The notes: a model not told the origin generated them from the letters alone. Shown: positions 48,215 to 58,566, numbered from the stretch's first letter. The stretch is DNA of 58,994 nucleotides from SIG673 sp045653945 (GCA_045653945.1 JAZOML010000048.1:1-58994); one strand, 5' to 3'. Made by a program: numbers and translations.

Positions 48215-51200
48215 TTAAATTTGTCTTACGGGTGCGATTGAAAGCTCAAATACGAAGCTTTTTTCATTAAAAGACATTTCCTCCGAAAGTATAGGGCCGC
48301 AAGAGTTTGAGCCTATTCCGTTTTGCTTGTAATCAAGATATACATAGGTGTTTTCGGACGGCTTTAGTTCGTAATCGTGAAGTGCCTCATCAAGCTGTGC
48401 GGTACTGAAGCGGGAAGCTCTAAAGGTAAACGAATCAGATGACTCAAAGCGGAGTCCGTGTCCCGATACGGTTTTCACACACGCCCACTCTGTGCCGTAG
48501 TGAGAGCCGTTTTCCTGCGGGAAAACGTAATGCTCGGTATAGTCATCGATTTTACCGTCAAAGAGTCCCATTTTGCAGGAAAGACGTTTATCAACGTAGC
48601 TTTCGTGCGGTCCGTAGCCAAAATAGGTGTAATCATTGGTGTCAACGGGCATTTTTGCCTCAAAGCCGAATTTAGGAAGCGAAATCTCGCTTGTATTCTT
48701 TACGTCAGCCCTTACTGTAAGAGCTCCGACGCCGTTTACGGCATACGTGAGCTTAATTTTGAGGTATTTGCCAAGTGCAAGGCTTGAAACAACCGTAGAC
48801 CTTCCGTTCTTGTCTATCTTGACCGAAACGCTCTTGCAGGTGGATTTTGCAGTATCAAAGCCCTGCTCCCTCCATTTAAGCTTAATGTTCATATCGTTAT
48901 CAGTCGGTGCTCTCCAAGCTGTCGGAGTAAGCGGAGCATCAAGCATTTCCTTGCCGTTATCGTTTATGCTTACGAGCAATCCGTTTTCCTTACTTACCGT
49001 ATAAACGCTTTCACCTGCAATCAATCTTATGCAAGTGTCATTTTCTACAACAAGCGGGGTATAGAGCTCTTTTTTCGCACTGACGGGTGCCGTCTTTACA
49101 GGCAGCTCATACTGATTAAAGCAAACCTCGTAGCCTGCATCCGCCCAAGGAAGCGCTACGTTTGTGCGGAAGGAAAGGGTAACAAATACTCTTCCGTGAA
49201 GTCCAATAAGGTCGTACGGCAGGGTTATATTTTGTGAGTCAAACGCTTCAATATCAAGCTTTGGAATAATACCCGTTTGTACTGTTTTACCGTCAACATC
49301 AAGGCTCCAATACAAATCAAGATTATCAAGCGATGTAAAGTGTCGCAAATTGTGTATCTTGAAAATTCCGTTTTCAAGGTCAATCGCCTCGGCGTATGCA
49401 TCGCAGTAAACCTGCTTTGCTTCAAGCAGTCCCGTATGCGGTCTTCTATCAGGGTATACGAGTCCGTCTACACAGAAATTACCATCGTTTGGCGTATCGC
49501 CAAAATCTCCGCCATATGTATAATGATACGAGCCGTCGGGCTGCTTAATCGCAACCGAGTGGTCGGTAAATTCCCAAATGCAGCCGCCAAAGAAATTTCG
49601 GTGCTTATATATCAGGCGCCAATACTCCGCAAGGTCGCCCGGGCCGTTACCCATTGCGTGGCAGTATTCACAAAGAAAAAGCGGTAATTTTGAATTTGCG
49701 TATAGCTCTTCCATTTCCTGCGTGGACGGGTACATTCTACTCTCTAAATCAAGGTAGCTTCTATAATATTCGGACGGTTTTTCGTGGTCCTCTCCCTCGG
49801 TAAGTGCCGTTTCTAAGTGTCCCGGGTATGCTGCGTAGCGGCTTTCGTCCTCTGCGTGGACAAGGCGCATAGCATTATCGCGTTTTTTGAAATATTCAAT
49901 CATCAGCTTATGATTAAGTCCTGCGCCACTTTCGTTTCCGACACTCCACATTATAATACAGGGGTGGTTTTTATCCCTTTCCACCATACGTTCTGCTCTG
50001 TCAAGATAGCTTTCCGTCCAATCGGGGCTATCGGTAAGACCGTTCCATTTACCGACGTACTGCATACCGTGAGTTTCAAGGTCGGCTTCGTCAACGACGT
50101 AAAAGCCATACTTATCACAAAGCTCGTAAAAACGGGGGTCATTGGGATAATGAGAGGTGCGTATGGTATTGACGTTATGACGCTTCATTATCATAAGGTC
50201 GTTTAACATATGCTCATACGGTGTTGCGTGTCCGAGAATCGGGTGGCTATCGTGGCGGTTTACACCCTTTGCCTTTACGTTTTGAGCGTTTATATAGATG
50301 ACGCCCGACTGAATTTCTATCCTGCGAAGTCCGATTGGTATTCTTATATATTCGCTACCGCAAATCAGTATCAAATTGTATAAGCGAGGTTGCTCAGCGT
50401 TCCAAAGAACAGGATTTGCAAGAGAGTACTTAATTTTATCCTCTCTATCCATTTTACGCACTCCAAGGCAGCTGCCATCGGGTGCAAAAAGCTTTGCGGT
50501 AACGTCTACGTTACCCTTATATTTAAGTGCAACCTCAATATCCGCTGAGCGCATTTCAAACGGTATCTTTTGAGAAACGTCTATATCGGTTATATGCGAA
50601 ACATCACGGAAAAGCAGATATACCTCGCGGAATATACCGCTCAGTCGCCAAGCGTCCTGGTCTTCAAGATATGAGCCGTCGCACCATTTGAAAACGAGAA
50701 CCTTTATCTCGTTTTTACCTGCGTGAACAAGCGAGGTTACGTTTATCTCGCTTGTCATATGGCTTACCTGACTGTAAGCGCAAAATTTACCGTTTATGTA
50801 GAGGTAAAAGCAGGAGTCAACACCCTCAAAATTAAGGTAAACCTCCTTACCCGCGAGCATTTGCTCGGCTACCGTAAAATAACGGCGGTAAAGTCCGCAG
50901 GGGTTTTCGGTGGGTACGTGAGGTGGATTTACGGGATATGGATACTTTATGTTTGTGTAATTGGGTACGTCGTATCCCCTTCCAAGTGCCATTTGCCAAT
51001 TCATAGGAACGTCAAGACTATCGTGTTCATCAGGCATTTCGGGAACATCATCACCTTCAACGAATTCAATAGATGAATACCATTTAAAATCCCACGTTCC
51101 GCAAAGGCTCTTGAAAAATTCGGAGTCCTCACGGCGTTCACTAAGGGTTGCCTGTTCACTTTGAAACGGTATAAAATAAGCTCTTGGTTCTTCACAGCCG

Positions 51201-51250
51201 TAGTGCAGGGTTTTAAGAGATTTATGAAAATCAAGCGATTTTATTGCCAT
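48215..51250 (-). CDS. lacZ: GH2 beta-galactosidase (LacZ type)
   Basis: 1011 residues, the length of E. coli-type LacZ. The acid/base Glu lies in SVGNESGAG (about 438) and the nucleophile Glu in CEYCHAMGN (about 525); RTSHYPNDPRFYEL is also diagnostic. The last 280 residues are the small-chain (Bgal_small_N) domain. No signal peptide, so lactose or galactosides are cut in the cytoplasm. It follows thuA after 4 bases. Confidence 0.95.
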   Translation of the reverse strand: MAIKSLDFHKSLKTLHYGCEEPRAYFIPFQSEQATLSERREDSEFFKSLCGTWDFKWYSSIEFVEGDDVPEMPDEHDSLDVPMNWQMALGRGYDVPNYTNIKYPYPVNPPHVPTENPCGLYRRYFTVAEQMLAGKEVYLNFEGVDSCFYLYINGKFCAYSQVSHMTSEINVTSLVHAGKNEIKVLVFKWCDGSYLEDQDAWRLSGIFREVYLLFRDVSHITDIDVSQKIPFEMRSADIEVALKYKGNVDVTAKLFAPDGSCLGVRKMDREDKIKYSLANPVLWNAEQPRLYNLILICGSEYIRIPIGLRRIEIQSGVIYINAQNVKAKGVNRHDSHPILGHATPYEHMLNDLMIMKRHNVNTIRTSHYPNDPRFYELCDKYGFYVVDEADLETHGMQYVGKWNGLTDSPDWTESYLDRAERMVERDKNHPCIIMWSVGNESGAGLNHKLMIEYFKKRDNAMRLVHAEDESRYAAYPGHLETALTEGEDHEKPSEYYRSYLDLESRMYPSTQEMEELYANSKLPLFLCEYCHAMGNGPGDLAEYWRLIYKHRNFFGGCIWEFTDHSVAIKQPDGSYHYTYGGDFGDTPNDGNFCVDGLVYPDRRPHTGLLEAKQVYCDAYAEAIDLENGIFKIHNLRHFTSLDNLDLYWSLDVDGKTVQTGIIPKLDIEAFDSQNITLPYDLIGLHGRVFVTLSFRTNVALPWADAGYEVCFNQYELPVKTAPVSAKKELYTPLVVENDTCIRLIAGESVYTVSKENGLLVSINDNGKEMLDAPLTPTAWRAPTDNDMNIKLKWREQGFDTAKSTCKSVSVKIDKNGRSTVVSSLALGKYLKIKLTYAVNGVGALTVRADVKNTSEISLPKFGFEAKMPVDTNDYTYFGYGPHESYVDKRLSCKMGLFDGKIDDYTEHYVFPQENGSHYGTEWACVKTVSGHGLRFESSDSFTFRASRFSTAQLDEALHDYELKPSENTYVYLDYKQNGIGSNSCGPILSEEMSFNEKSFVFELSIAPVRQI

Positions 51251-51254
51251 AGAT

Positions 51255-52010
51255 TTAGTCCTTTTTTTCGTTTTTAAGCTGGTTAATTACAGAAACAATC
51301 TGTTGAGGACAGTCAAGGTCTAGATTTTCCTCGATGTGCTCGGTATAGAGCCAATGTACTGCATTTTTAATTATAGTGCGAACGTGCTTGTTATAGAAGC
51401 TATCGCACGACTCGTGCCCGGGCTGGAAGTAGAAAATTTTGCCCTTTCCACGGTAGAAGGTACAGCCTGAGCGGAAAATATTTCCCTGCTCAAACCAAGA
51501 AGAAAATACAAGCTCGTCGGGGGTGGGTATGCAGAAAGGCTCACCGTACATTTCATCCCAAAGCTCAAATCTCTTCGGAACACCCTTTGCAATCGGGTGC
51601 TGAGGCATAATATTCCAAACGATTTCCTGTTGTTCATCTCCCCAAGTCAGGTCGCCCGTCGCACCGACAATAGCCTTAAAGGGCTTGGAGTGGTGTCCAG
51701 AGTGAACCGCAAAAAATCCCATACCTCTACGGTAAACTCTATCTACAACCTTTGCGACTATTTCGTCTTTTACCTCGGGGTGAGCCATATGTCCCCACCA
51801 AACGAGAACGTCGGTGTTATCAAGCACCTCGTCGGTAAGACCGTGCTCCGGCTCGTCAAGGGTTGCACATCTGATTTCAAGGTCGTCGCACTCGGAGAGT
51901 ATCTCCTTTATCACGCCGTGGATACCGCTTGGGTATTTTTCAGCGATTTCTTTTTCAGCTTTTTCGTGTCTGTATTCGTTCCATACTGTAACTTTGATTT
52001 TGTTTGCCAT
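51255..52010 (-). CDS. ThuA-like protein
   Basis: 251 residues. The sequence VTVWNEYRHEKAEKEIAEKYP and VLVWWGHMAHPEV, MGFFAVHSGHHSKPF and FYFQPGHES match ThuA/class I glutamine-amidotransferase-like proteins linked to trehalose and other sugar use. The typical Cys nucleophile is absent, as in the family. It shares a transcript with lacZ and a TTGACA-17-GATAAT promoter. Confidence 0.88.
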   Translation of the reverse strand: MANKIKVTVWNEYRHEKAEKEIAEKYPSGIHGVIKEILSECDDLEIRCATLDEPEHGLTDEVLDNTDVLVWWGHMAHPEVKDEIVAKVVDRVYRRGMGFFAVHSGHHSKPFKAIVGATGDLTWGDEQQEIVWNIMPQHPIAKGVPKRFELWDEMYGEPFCIPTPDELVFSSWFEQGNIFRSGCTFYRGKGKIFYFQPGHESCDSFYNKHVRTIIKNAVHWLYTEHIEENLDLDCPQQIVSVINQLKNEKKD

Positions 52011-52046
52011 TTTAATTAATTCCTTTCGGTATTATTTTATAGTTCG

Positions 52047-52075
52047 ATTATCGCATATTTTCCACCTTTTGTCAA
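52047..52075 (-). promoter_or_regulatory. promoter of the thuA-lacZ operon
   Basis: Minus strand TTGACA (52070-52075), 17-base spacer, GATAAT (52047-52052), about 35 bases before the thuA start codon. Confidence 0.8.
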
Positions 52076-52150
52076 GTGCGGAATTTAATAAAACAAATTT
52101 TTTATATAAATAAACAAAAATGTTTTATTAATAGTTAATTCATCAAATGC

Positions 52151-52174
52151 TGTGAATTAAATTCACAATATAAT
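52151..52174. promoter_or_regulatory. palindrome and TATAAT upstream of rnj
   Basis: TGTGAAT-TAA-ATTCACA (52151-52167) is a perfect two-sided repeat of operator type and TATAAT follows at 52169-52174. No good -35 box accompanies this TATAAT; TATACT at 52177 is another candidate. The site could serve rnj or the divergent thuA-lacZ operon. Confidence 0.4.
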
Positions 52175-52204
52175 GCTATACTGTATTAAGTATTATTTGT
52201 ACGT

Positions 52205-52441
52205 ATTTTTTAGCTACCGCCATTGCAATCAGTCGGAAGGACTCGATATGCGACGGTAACAAAACGGCTCATTAAGCCTCATACATAACCGATTTTTCCA
52301 CCTCGGTTTTTTCTCCAAAATCAGGCTTAATGCGACGGACATTTTAATATTTCGGGATTTTATAATCCCGTTTTTCGCTATGCGCTTTTGCGTTCTACAT
52401 AAAGCTAACGGGCAAGTTATGCCCAAAATGAAAGGATTATT
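52205..52441 (+). promoter_or_regulatory. structured leader of the RNase J gene
   Basis: About 240 bases without coding frame. CATTAAGCCT (52270-52279) is complementary to AGGCTTAATG (52323-52332), enclosing a terminator-like hairpin AACCGA/TCGGTT (52287-52292 with 52303-52308) followed by TTTT. TGCGACGG occurs at 52249 and again at 52331. CGGGATT and AATCCCG (52353-52359 and 52364-52370) form another hairpin. This could be an attenuator or autoregulatory leader; I cannot assign it to a known class. The rest of 52011-52204 holds only the promoters described. Confidence 0.45.
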
Positions 52442-54127
52442 ATGGCAAAAAAAGAAAACTCAAAGCTTCTTCCGCTTAAGATTTATTCACTTGGCGGAAT
52501 TGATGAAATCGGAAAAAATATGACCTGTCTTGAGTATGGCGACGATATTATAATCGTTGACTGCGGTCTTGGATTTCCCGATGATGAAATGCTGGGCGTT
52601 GACCTTGTTATCCCAGACGTTTCCTATCTTATTGAAAACAAGGAAAAGGTACGAGGTATTGTTTTAACTCACGGACACGAGGACCACATCGGAGCACTTC
52701 CATATATTCTTCAAGCGCTCCCCGTCCCCGTTTTCGGCACACGTCTTACGCTTGGTATCGTTGAAAATAAGCTTCTTGAATACCGTTTTGCAGTTCAGCC
52801 TAAGCTTTACTGCGTTGAGGCGGGCGACGTTATAAGGCTTGGCATTTTTACCGCCGAGTTTATCCACGTTAACCACTCCATAGCCGATGCCTGCGCTATC
52901 GCAATCGGCACTCCGCAGGGTACGGTTTTCCACACGGGAGATTTTAAGCTTGACCTCACGCCTATTGAGGGCGACGTTATGGATATCGCAAGAATAGGTG
53001 CAATCGGTAACGAAGGGGTTCGTTTGCTTCTTTGTGAGTCTACAAACGTCGAAAGGTCGGGATATACCCCCTCCGAAAAAAACGTAGGTCGTTCTCTTTA
53101 CGATATCTTCGACCACAACAAGGATAAAAGAATAGTTATAGCTACTTTTTCGTCTAACGTACACCGCGTTCAGCAAATTATAGACGTCAGCGCCGAAATG
53201 GGACGTAAGGTTGCTATAACCGGACGTTCTATGCAAAACATCGTTGCGGCAGCTATCCGTCTTGGCTATATGAACGTGCCTGACGGTGTTTTAATTGATA
53301 TAAACGAGATTAGACGATACCGTCCGGAAAATCTCACTCTCGTTACTACGGGAAGCCAGGGAGAGCCTATGTCGGCGCTCTACCGTATGGCTATGTCAAC
53401 CCACGACAAGGTTGAGCTTGGTGTAAAGGACCTAGTTATAATTTCAGCTCACGCTATCCCCGGAAACGAAAAGCTCGTTGATAAAATAGTAAACGAAATG
53501 TTCAAAAAGGGAGTTACCGTACTCTACGATGCGCTTGTCGAGGTTCACGTTTCGGGACACGCCTGCCGTGAGGAGCTTAAGCTTATGCACGCCCTTACCA
53601 AGCCCGAATATTTTATGCCTGTACACGGAGAATTCAAGCATCTTATGTGCCACAAGGCACTTGCCGAGGAAATGGGTATGCCCGCAAATAGAATTTTTGT
53701 TTCAGCAAACATCGGACACGTTCTTGAAATCACCGAGGACGGTGCAAGATGGAACGGAACTGTTCCAGCAGGAAAGGTGCTTGTTGACGGATATGGCGTC
53801 GGCGACGTTGGAAACATCGTGCTCCGCGACAGAAAGCATCTGTCCGAGGACGGTCTTATCGTTTGCGTTGCAACGGTTGACAGCCGCGACGGATACATTA
53901 TTGCAGGCCCTGACCTGATTTCAAGAGGCTTTGTTTATGTGCGTGAGTCCGAGGAGCTTATGGAACAGGCAAGACAAATTGCTTGCGACGTTATCAACGA
54001 CTGTCTTGACGAAAACAACCACGATTGGAACGACGTAAAAAATAAGGTAAAGGATCAAATGACACGCTTCCTCTCAGCAAAAACAGGAAGAAAGCCTATG
54101 ATTTTACCTATAATAATGGATGTTTAA
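52442..54127 (+). CDS. rnj: ribonuclease J
   Basis: 561 residues. The beta-lactamase core contains HGHEDHIGALPYIL near residue 80 (HxHxDH complete), followed by beta-CASP and KH-like parts (GSQGEPMSAL, HVSGHA, HGEFKHL). RNase J processes mRNA and rRNA from the 5' end and internally. AAAGGA precedes ATG 52442. The gene is translated with the ClC gene, which overlaps its end. Confidence 0.94.
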   Translation: MAKKENSKLLPLKIYSLGGIDEIGKNMTCLEYGDDIIIVDCGLGFPDDEMLGVDLVIPDVSYLIENKEKVRGIVLTHGHEDHIGALPYILQALPVPVFGTRLTLGIVENKLLEYRFAVQPKLYCVEAGDVIRLGIFTAEFIHVNHSIADACAIAIGTPQGTVFHTGDFKLDLTPIEGDVMDIARIGAIGNEGVRLLLCESTNVERSGYTPSEKNVGRSLYDIFDHNKDKRIVIATFSSNVHRVQQIIDVSAEMGRKVAITGRSMQNIVAAAIRLGYMNVPDGVLIDINEIRRYRPENLTLVTTGSQGEPMSALYRMAMSTHDKVELGVKDLVIISAHAIPGNEKLVDKIVNEMFKKGVTVLYDALVEVHVSGHACREELKLMHALTKPEYFMPVHGEFKHLMCHKALAEEMGMPANRIFVSANIGHVLEITEDGARWNGTVPAGKVLVDGYGVGDVGNIVLRDRKHLSEDGLIVCVATVDSRDGYIIAGPDLISRGFVYVRESEELMEQARQIACDVINDCLDENNHDWNDVKNKVKDQMTRFLSAKTGRKPMILPIIMDV

Positions 54128-55394
54128 TATGAAAATAACAACACCAAGCCCAAAGAAAATCCTAAAACAAATAGCCGATTATATTATTTTCGCTCTAAAA
54201 TGGACCTTCCTTGCCACCGGCACGGGAATTTTAGCGGGACTTGTCGGCACAGGATTTTATAAAGCCTTGCATTTTGTAAACGATTTACGCGCCGAGCATA
54301 GCTTTATACTTTTATTTTTGCCGCTCGGCGGTGTACTTATTGCGTTTCTTTACAGAGTATGCAAGCTTCAAAATTGCGAGGGCACGAACACTCTTATTCG
54401 CTCTGCTGAAAGCGATGAACGTGTACCGTTTTTACTCGTTCCGGCAGTCCTTCTTGCCACTACGGTAACCCACCTTGTCGGTGGCTCGGTAGGTAAAGAA
54501 GGAGCCGCATTACAAATTGGCGGAACGATTGGATACACCTTCGCAAGAGCTATGCGTGTAGACCGAAATGACCTCAAAATTCTTATGCTTTGCGGTATGT
54601 CTGGCTTTTTTGCGGCACTTTTCGGCACTCCGATAACCGCTACCGTATTCGCAATGGAGTTTATCTCGGTTGGAACAATATATTATTCGGGCTTTTTCGC
54701 CTGCATACTGTCTTCGCTATCCGCAATACTTACCACAAAATTTTTCGGGATAACCTATACACTTTTCGAGATTTCCGAAATTCCTGACGCCGATGCTCTT
54801 TCTTTTATCAAGGTACTTGCCGTTTCAATTATTGTTGCCCTTTCTACCATTGTGTTCGTTGTCTTTATGCACTCGCTTGAGCATATTGCCGAGCGTTTCA
54901 TAAAAATTCCGGAGCTCAGAGGTGCTATCGGCGGCTGCTTACTTATTGCGATGACGGCTATCGTTGGCAGTCAAGCCTACAACGGCGCTGGTATGGAAAC
55001 AATAGAACTGATAATAAACGGCGGAAGTGTTTTCTTCCTTGCATTTGCTATTAAGATGCTTTTCACCGCAGTCAGCATTGCGGCAGGCTTTAAGGGAGGC
55101 GAAATTGTACCCTCGTTCTTTATCGGCGCAACACTCGGTTATGCTATCGCTCCGATTTTCGGTCTTAGCCCAATATTTTGCGCAGCTATCGGACTCGTTG
55201 CGTTTTTCTGCGGAGTTTCAAACTGCACCCTCGCTTCAATAATTTTAAGCGTAGAGCTCTTCGGCGGCGACGGTATATTCTTCTTCGCCCTTGCGTGCGT
55301 TACCGTCTTTGCTCTCTCGGGTAACTTCGGACTCTTTACAAGCCAAAAATTCGTATTTTCAAAAACTCACGGCGACAAAAAGGACTCTGTTTAA
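54120..55394 (+). CDS. ClC-family chloride channel or antiporter
   Basis: 424 residues, about ten helices. GKEGAALQIG near residue 125 holds the gating Glu, and GGEIVPSFFIGA near 325 the selectivity segment. The Pro of GKEGP is Ala here. The frame overlaps the RNase J end by 8 bases; ATG 54129 is an alternative start, and neither has a clear ribosome site, so translation is probably coupled. The family exchanges Cl- for H+ or moves F-; which one is unknown. Confidence 0.9.
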   Translation: MFNMKITTPSPKKILKQIADYIIFALKWTFLATGTGILAGLVGTGFYKALHFVNDLRAEHSFILLFLPLGGVLIAFLYRVCKLQNCEGTNTLIRSAESDERVPFLLVPAVLLATTVTHLVGGSVGKEGAALQIGGTIGYTFARAMRVDRNDLKILMLCGMSGFFAALFGTPITATVFAMEFISVGTIYYSGFFACILSSLSAILTTKFFGITYTLFEISEIPDADALSFIKVLAVSIIVALSTIVFVVFMHSLEHIAERFIKIPELRGAIGGCLLIAMTAIVGSQAYNGAGMETIELIINGGSVFFLAFAIKMLFTAVSIAAGFKGGEIVPSFFIGATLGYAIAPIFGLSPIFCAAIGLVAFFCGVSNCTLASIILSVELFGGDGIFFFALACVTVFALSGNFGLFTSQKFVFSKTHGDKKDSV

Positions 55395-55410
55395 TACAGA
55401 GCCTTTTTTA
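55379..55410 (+). terminator. terminator of rnj-ClC
   Basis: AAAGG-CTCTGT (55379-55390, one unpaired A) pairs with ACAGAG-CC (55396-55403), followed by TTTTTT. The loop contains the ClC stop codon. Confidence 0.75.
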
Positions 55411-55514
55411 TTTATAATATTATATTGTAAATTTTCCCAAAAAGCCTTTACATAACTTGAAAAATATGTTAAAATATTTAGGTATGATTTTCCCGAAAGG
55501 AGAATTAATGACAA

Positions 55515-56213
55515 GTGAGACTTGATAAATTCCTGTCCGTAACCAAAACCGCCTCTCGAAGCGAGGCAACAAAGGCGGCAAGGCAGGGACGCATTACAGT
55601 AAACGGTCAGGCGGTACGCGATTGCTCGGTGCATATAGACGAAAACACAGACGCCGTTTGCTTTGACGGTACGCCTGTAATTTACAAGCAGTTTATCTAT
55701 ATAATGATGAATAAGCCGAGCGGTATTTTAAGCGCATCAACCGATAAAAAGGCAAAAACCGTAATCGACCTGCTCCCATATCCGTACAACAGTATGGGGC
55801 TTTTCCCCTGCGGAAGACTTGACAAGGATACTGTCGGGCTTATAATTTTAACCAATGACGGAGAGCTTTCGCATAAGCTTCTCTCTCCAAAGCATCACGC
55901 CGAAAAATTATACCGCTTCATTCTTGCAAGACCTTACGATAAATCTAAAAATATCGAAAAGGGTATTATGATGGACGGCAAAATGACAAAGCCCGCCATT
56001 ATCAATATGGACGATGACACACACGGCACTATAGTCTTAACCGAGGGAAAATATCACCAAATAAAGCGTATGTTTGAATACGCAGGCAGCGAGGTCATAC
56101 ACCTTGAGCGCCTCTCGTTTGGAGGAGTCGAGCTTGACTCAAGGCTTGAAAGAGGTGCGTGGCGTCCCTTGACCGAAAAAGAAGAAGAAATTTTAAAAAC
56201 TAACGCAATATAA
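55515..56213 (+). CDS. RsuA-family rRNA pseudouridine synthase
   Basis: 232 residues, GTG start with AAAGGAG upstream. An S4 domain (about 1-60) precedes the catalytic domain; the active-site Asp is in GRLDKDTVGLIILTNDG. RsuA modifies U516 of 16S rRNA. Several paralogs exist and the exact site cannot be told from the sequence. Confidence 0.92.
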   Translation: MRLDKFLSVTKTASRSEATKAARQGRITVNGQAVRDCSVHIDENTDAVCFDGTPVIYKQFIYIMMNKPSGILSASTDKKAKTVIDLLPYPYNSMGLFPCGRLDKDTVGLIILTNDGELSHKLLSPKHHAEKLYRFILARPYDKSKNIEKGIMMDGKMTKPAIINMDDDTHGTIVLTEGKYHQIKRMFEYAGSEVIHLERLSFGGVELDSRLERGAWRPLTEKEEEILKTNAI

Positions 56214-56231
56214 AACCGAAAGGAAAACAAA

Positions 56232-58430
56232 ATGGATATTATAGCAAAGCTCACAGAGGAATTTAAGCTCAAATACGATCAGGTTGAAAAAACCGTTGCT
56301 CTTATCGACGAGGGAAATACAATTCCCTTTATTGCACGTTACCGTAAAGAGGTTACCGGCTCGCTTGATGACGTTATTTTACGTGATCTAAACGATAGAC
56401 TTAACTATCTCCGCAGCCTTGACAAGCGCCGCGAGGAGGTCAGAAATTCGATTACAGAGCAGGGCAAGATGACCGAAGAAATCAGCGCTGCTATCGACAA
56501 CGCCGCAATTTTAACCGAACTTGAGGACATTTACCGTCCGTTCAAGCCTCATAGAAAAACAAGAGCATCTGTTGCACGCGAAAAGGGACTTGAAGGTCTT
56601 GCTTCTTACATTATGGAGCAAAAAGAAGTATACGAGGTATCTATCGAGGATGAAGCTGCCAAGTATATAAGCGATGCCGAGGGTAAGGAGGTTCCCACCG
56701 CCGAGGACGCAATCAACGGCGCAAAGGACATCATTGCCGAGGATATTTCCGACAACGCCGATTTCAGAAAAGAAATCAGAGCTCTTACCTTTGAATTCGG
56801 TACACTTACCTCAAAGCAGGCAAAGGACGAGGATTCTACTTATAGAAATTACTACGACTATTCCGAAAAGGTAAAGACTATTCCCGGACATAGAGTTCTT
56901 GCTATCAACCGAGGAGAAAAGGAAGACTTTCTTAAGGTTTCGCTTGAAATATCCGAGGATATTATCCTCAACTTCTTGTTTGGCGAGATTATCACAAGCC
57001 ACACAAGTCCTGCGTACAAGTACGTTTGCGCAGCGGTTGTTGACAGCTACGAAAGACTCATTGCTCCCTCTATTGAGCGTGAAATCAGAGCGCAGCTCTT
57101 CGACGACGCAAGTGAAGGCGCTATCAAGCTCTTCTCAAAAAACCTAAAGCAGCTTCTTCTTCAGCCACCCGTTAAGGGAAAAATCGCACTTGGACTTGAC
57201 CCCGGATTCCGTACAGGCTGCAAGCTCGCAGTTGTTGATGCTACGGGTAAGGTGCTTGACACAGCAGTTATCTACCCCACCCTCAAGGGCGACAAAGCCT
57301 CCGCTGACGGCACAGGCTATGCTGACCGCAAATATGCCGAGGCAAAGGTCATTGTTAAAAAGCTTATTGCTAAATATGACGTTGAAATCATCGCTATCGG
57401 TAACGGTACGGCATCAAGAGAAAGTGAAAAATTTATCGTTGAGGTACTTAAGGAAATAGATACTAAGGCAAAGTACAACATCGTAAGTGAGGCGGGCGCT
57501 TCGGTTTACTCCGCATCCAAGCTCGGCGCTGAGGAATTCCCCGACTTTGACGTTACGCAAAGAAGTGCAGTTTCCATTGCAAGAAGACTTCAGGACCCCC
57601 TTGCAGAGCTAGTTAAAATCGAGCCTAAGGCAATCGGTGTAGGTCAGTACCAGCACGATATGAAGCCCGCAAGACTTGACGAGGCGCTTACAGGCGTTGT
57701 TGAGGACTGTGTTAACTCAGTAGGTGTCGACGTAAACACTGCATCATATTCGCTCCTTTCCTACGTTTCGGGTATCAATATGAAGAGTGCTAAAAGCATT
57801 GTTGCATACCGTGAGGAAAACGGTGAATTTAAGTCGAGAACACAAATCAAAAAGGTTAAGGGTATAGGCGACAAGGCATTTGAGCAGTGCGCAGGCTTCC
57901 TCCGTATACCCGGCGCAAAGGAAATCCTTGACAATACGGGCGTTCACCCCGAATCCTACGTTGCCGCAAAAGCTCTGCTTGATAAATTTGGATACGGCAA
58001 GGACGATATCGGAACGGGCAAGCTTATGGAGCTCCGCAAACAGATTAAAGAGTACGGTGCAAAGAAGGTTTGCGATGAAATCGGAATCGGAGAGCCCACT
58101 ATGTACGATATTCTTGACGAGCTTGAAAAGCCCGGACGCGATATACGTGATGCTCTTGCAGCTCCCCTGCTTCGTGATGACGTTCTCGCAATGGAGGACT
58201 TAAAGCCGGATATGATTTTAACGGGTACGGTAAGAAACGTTATAGACTTCGGCGCATTTGTTGATATCGGAGTTCATCAGGACGGTCTTGTTCACGTTTC
58301 GCAAATAAGCGATAAATTTATTAAGCACCCAAGCGAGGCTCTTGCCGTTGGCGATATCGTTAAGGTTAAAGTTATTTCCGTCGATATTGCTAAAAAGCGT
58401 ATAGCTCTCACAATGAAGTTTAAAGACTAA
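56232..58430 (+). CDS. tex: Tex-family RNA-binding protein
   Basis: 732 residues. N-terminal helical region (about 1-190), a YqgF-like RNase H fold (about 315-450, ALGLDPGFRTGCKLAV), helix-hairpin-helix part (about 490-560, KKVKGIGDKAFEQCAGFLR) and a C-terminal S1 domain (about 655-730, GTVRNVIDFGAFVDIGVHQ). Tex binds RNA and affects transcription and virulence gene expression in other bacteria; the mechanism is not settled. GAAAGGA precedes the start 18 bases after the RsuA gene. Confidence 0.95.
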   Translation: MDIIAKLTEEFKLKYDQVEKTVALIDEGNTIPFIARYRKEVTGSLDDVILRDLNDRLNYLRSLDKRREEVRNSITEQGKMTEEISAAIDNAAILTELEDIYRPFKPHRKTRASVAREKGLEGLASYIMEQKEVYEVSIEDEAAKYISDAEGKEVPTAEDAINGAKDIIAEDISDNADFRKEIRALTFEFGTLTSKQAKDEDSTYRNYYDYSEKVKTIPGHRVLAINRGEKEDFLKVSLEISEDIILNFLFGEIITSHTSPAYKYVCAAVVDSYERLIAPSIEREIRAQLFDDASEGAIKLFSKNLKQLLLQPPVKGKIALGLDPGFRTGCKLAVVDATGKVLDTAVIYPTLKGDKASADGTGYADRKYAEAKVIVKKLIAKYDVEIIAIGNGTASRESEKFIVEVLKEIDTKAKYNIVSEAGASVYSASKLGAEEFPDFDVTQRSAVSIARRLQDPLAELVKIEPKAIGVGQYQHDMKPARLDEALTGVVEDCVNSVGVDVNTASYSLLSYVSGINMKSAKSIVAYREENGEFKSRTQIKKVKGIGDKAFEQCAGFLRIPGAKEILDNTGVHPESYVAAKALLDKFGYGKDDIGTGKLMELRKQIKEYGAKKVCDEIGIGEPTMYDILDELEKPGRDIRDALAAPLLRDDVLAMEDLKPDMILTGTVRNVIDFGAFVDIGVHQDGLVHVSQISDKFIKHPSEALAVGDIVKVKVISVDIAKKRIALTMKFKD

Positions 58431-58431
58431 A

Positions 58432-58447
58432 TTCTAATATATTAGAA
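58432..58447. promoter_or_regulatory. 16-bp palindrome after tex
   Basis: TTCTAATATATTAGAA is a perfect palindrome right after the tex stop codon, followed by AGCTCTTTAATTTTAATTTTG. It may be a weak terminator or an operator for the next gene. Confidence 0.35.
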
Positions 58448-58566
58448 GCTCTTTAATTTTAATTTTGCTCGAAAATATAGTTTTTTTGTTGATTTTATGC
58501 ATAGTGCACAATTAAAAAAATCAAAGTTTGGATAAATAAACACTTTATTTTTTAAATAAAATTTGT

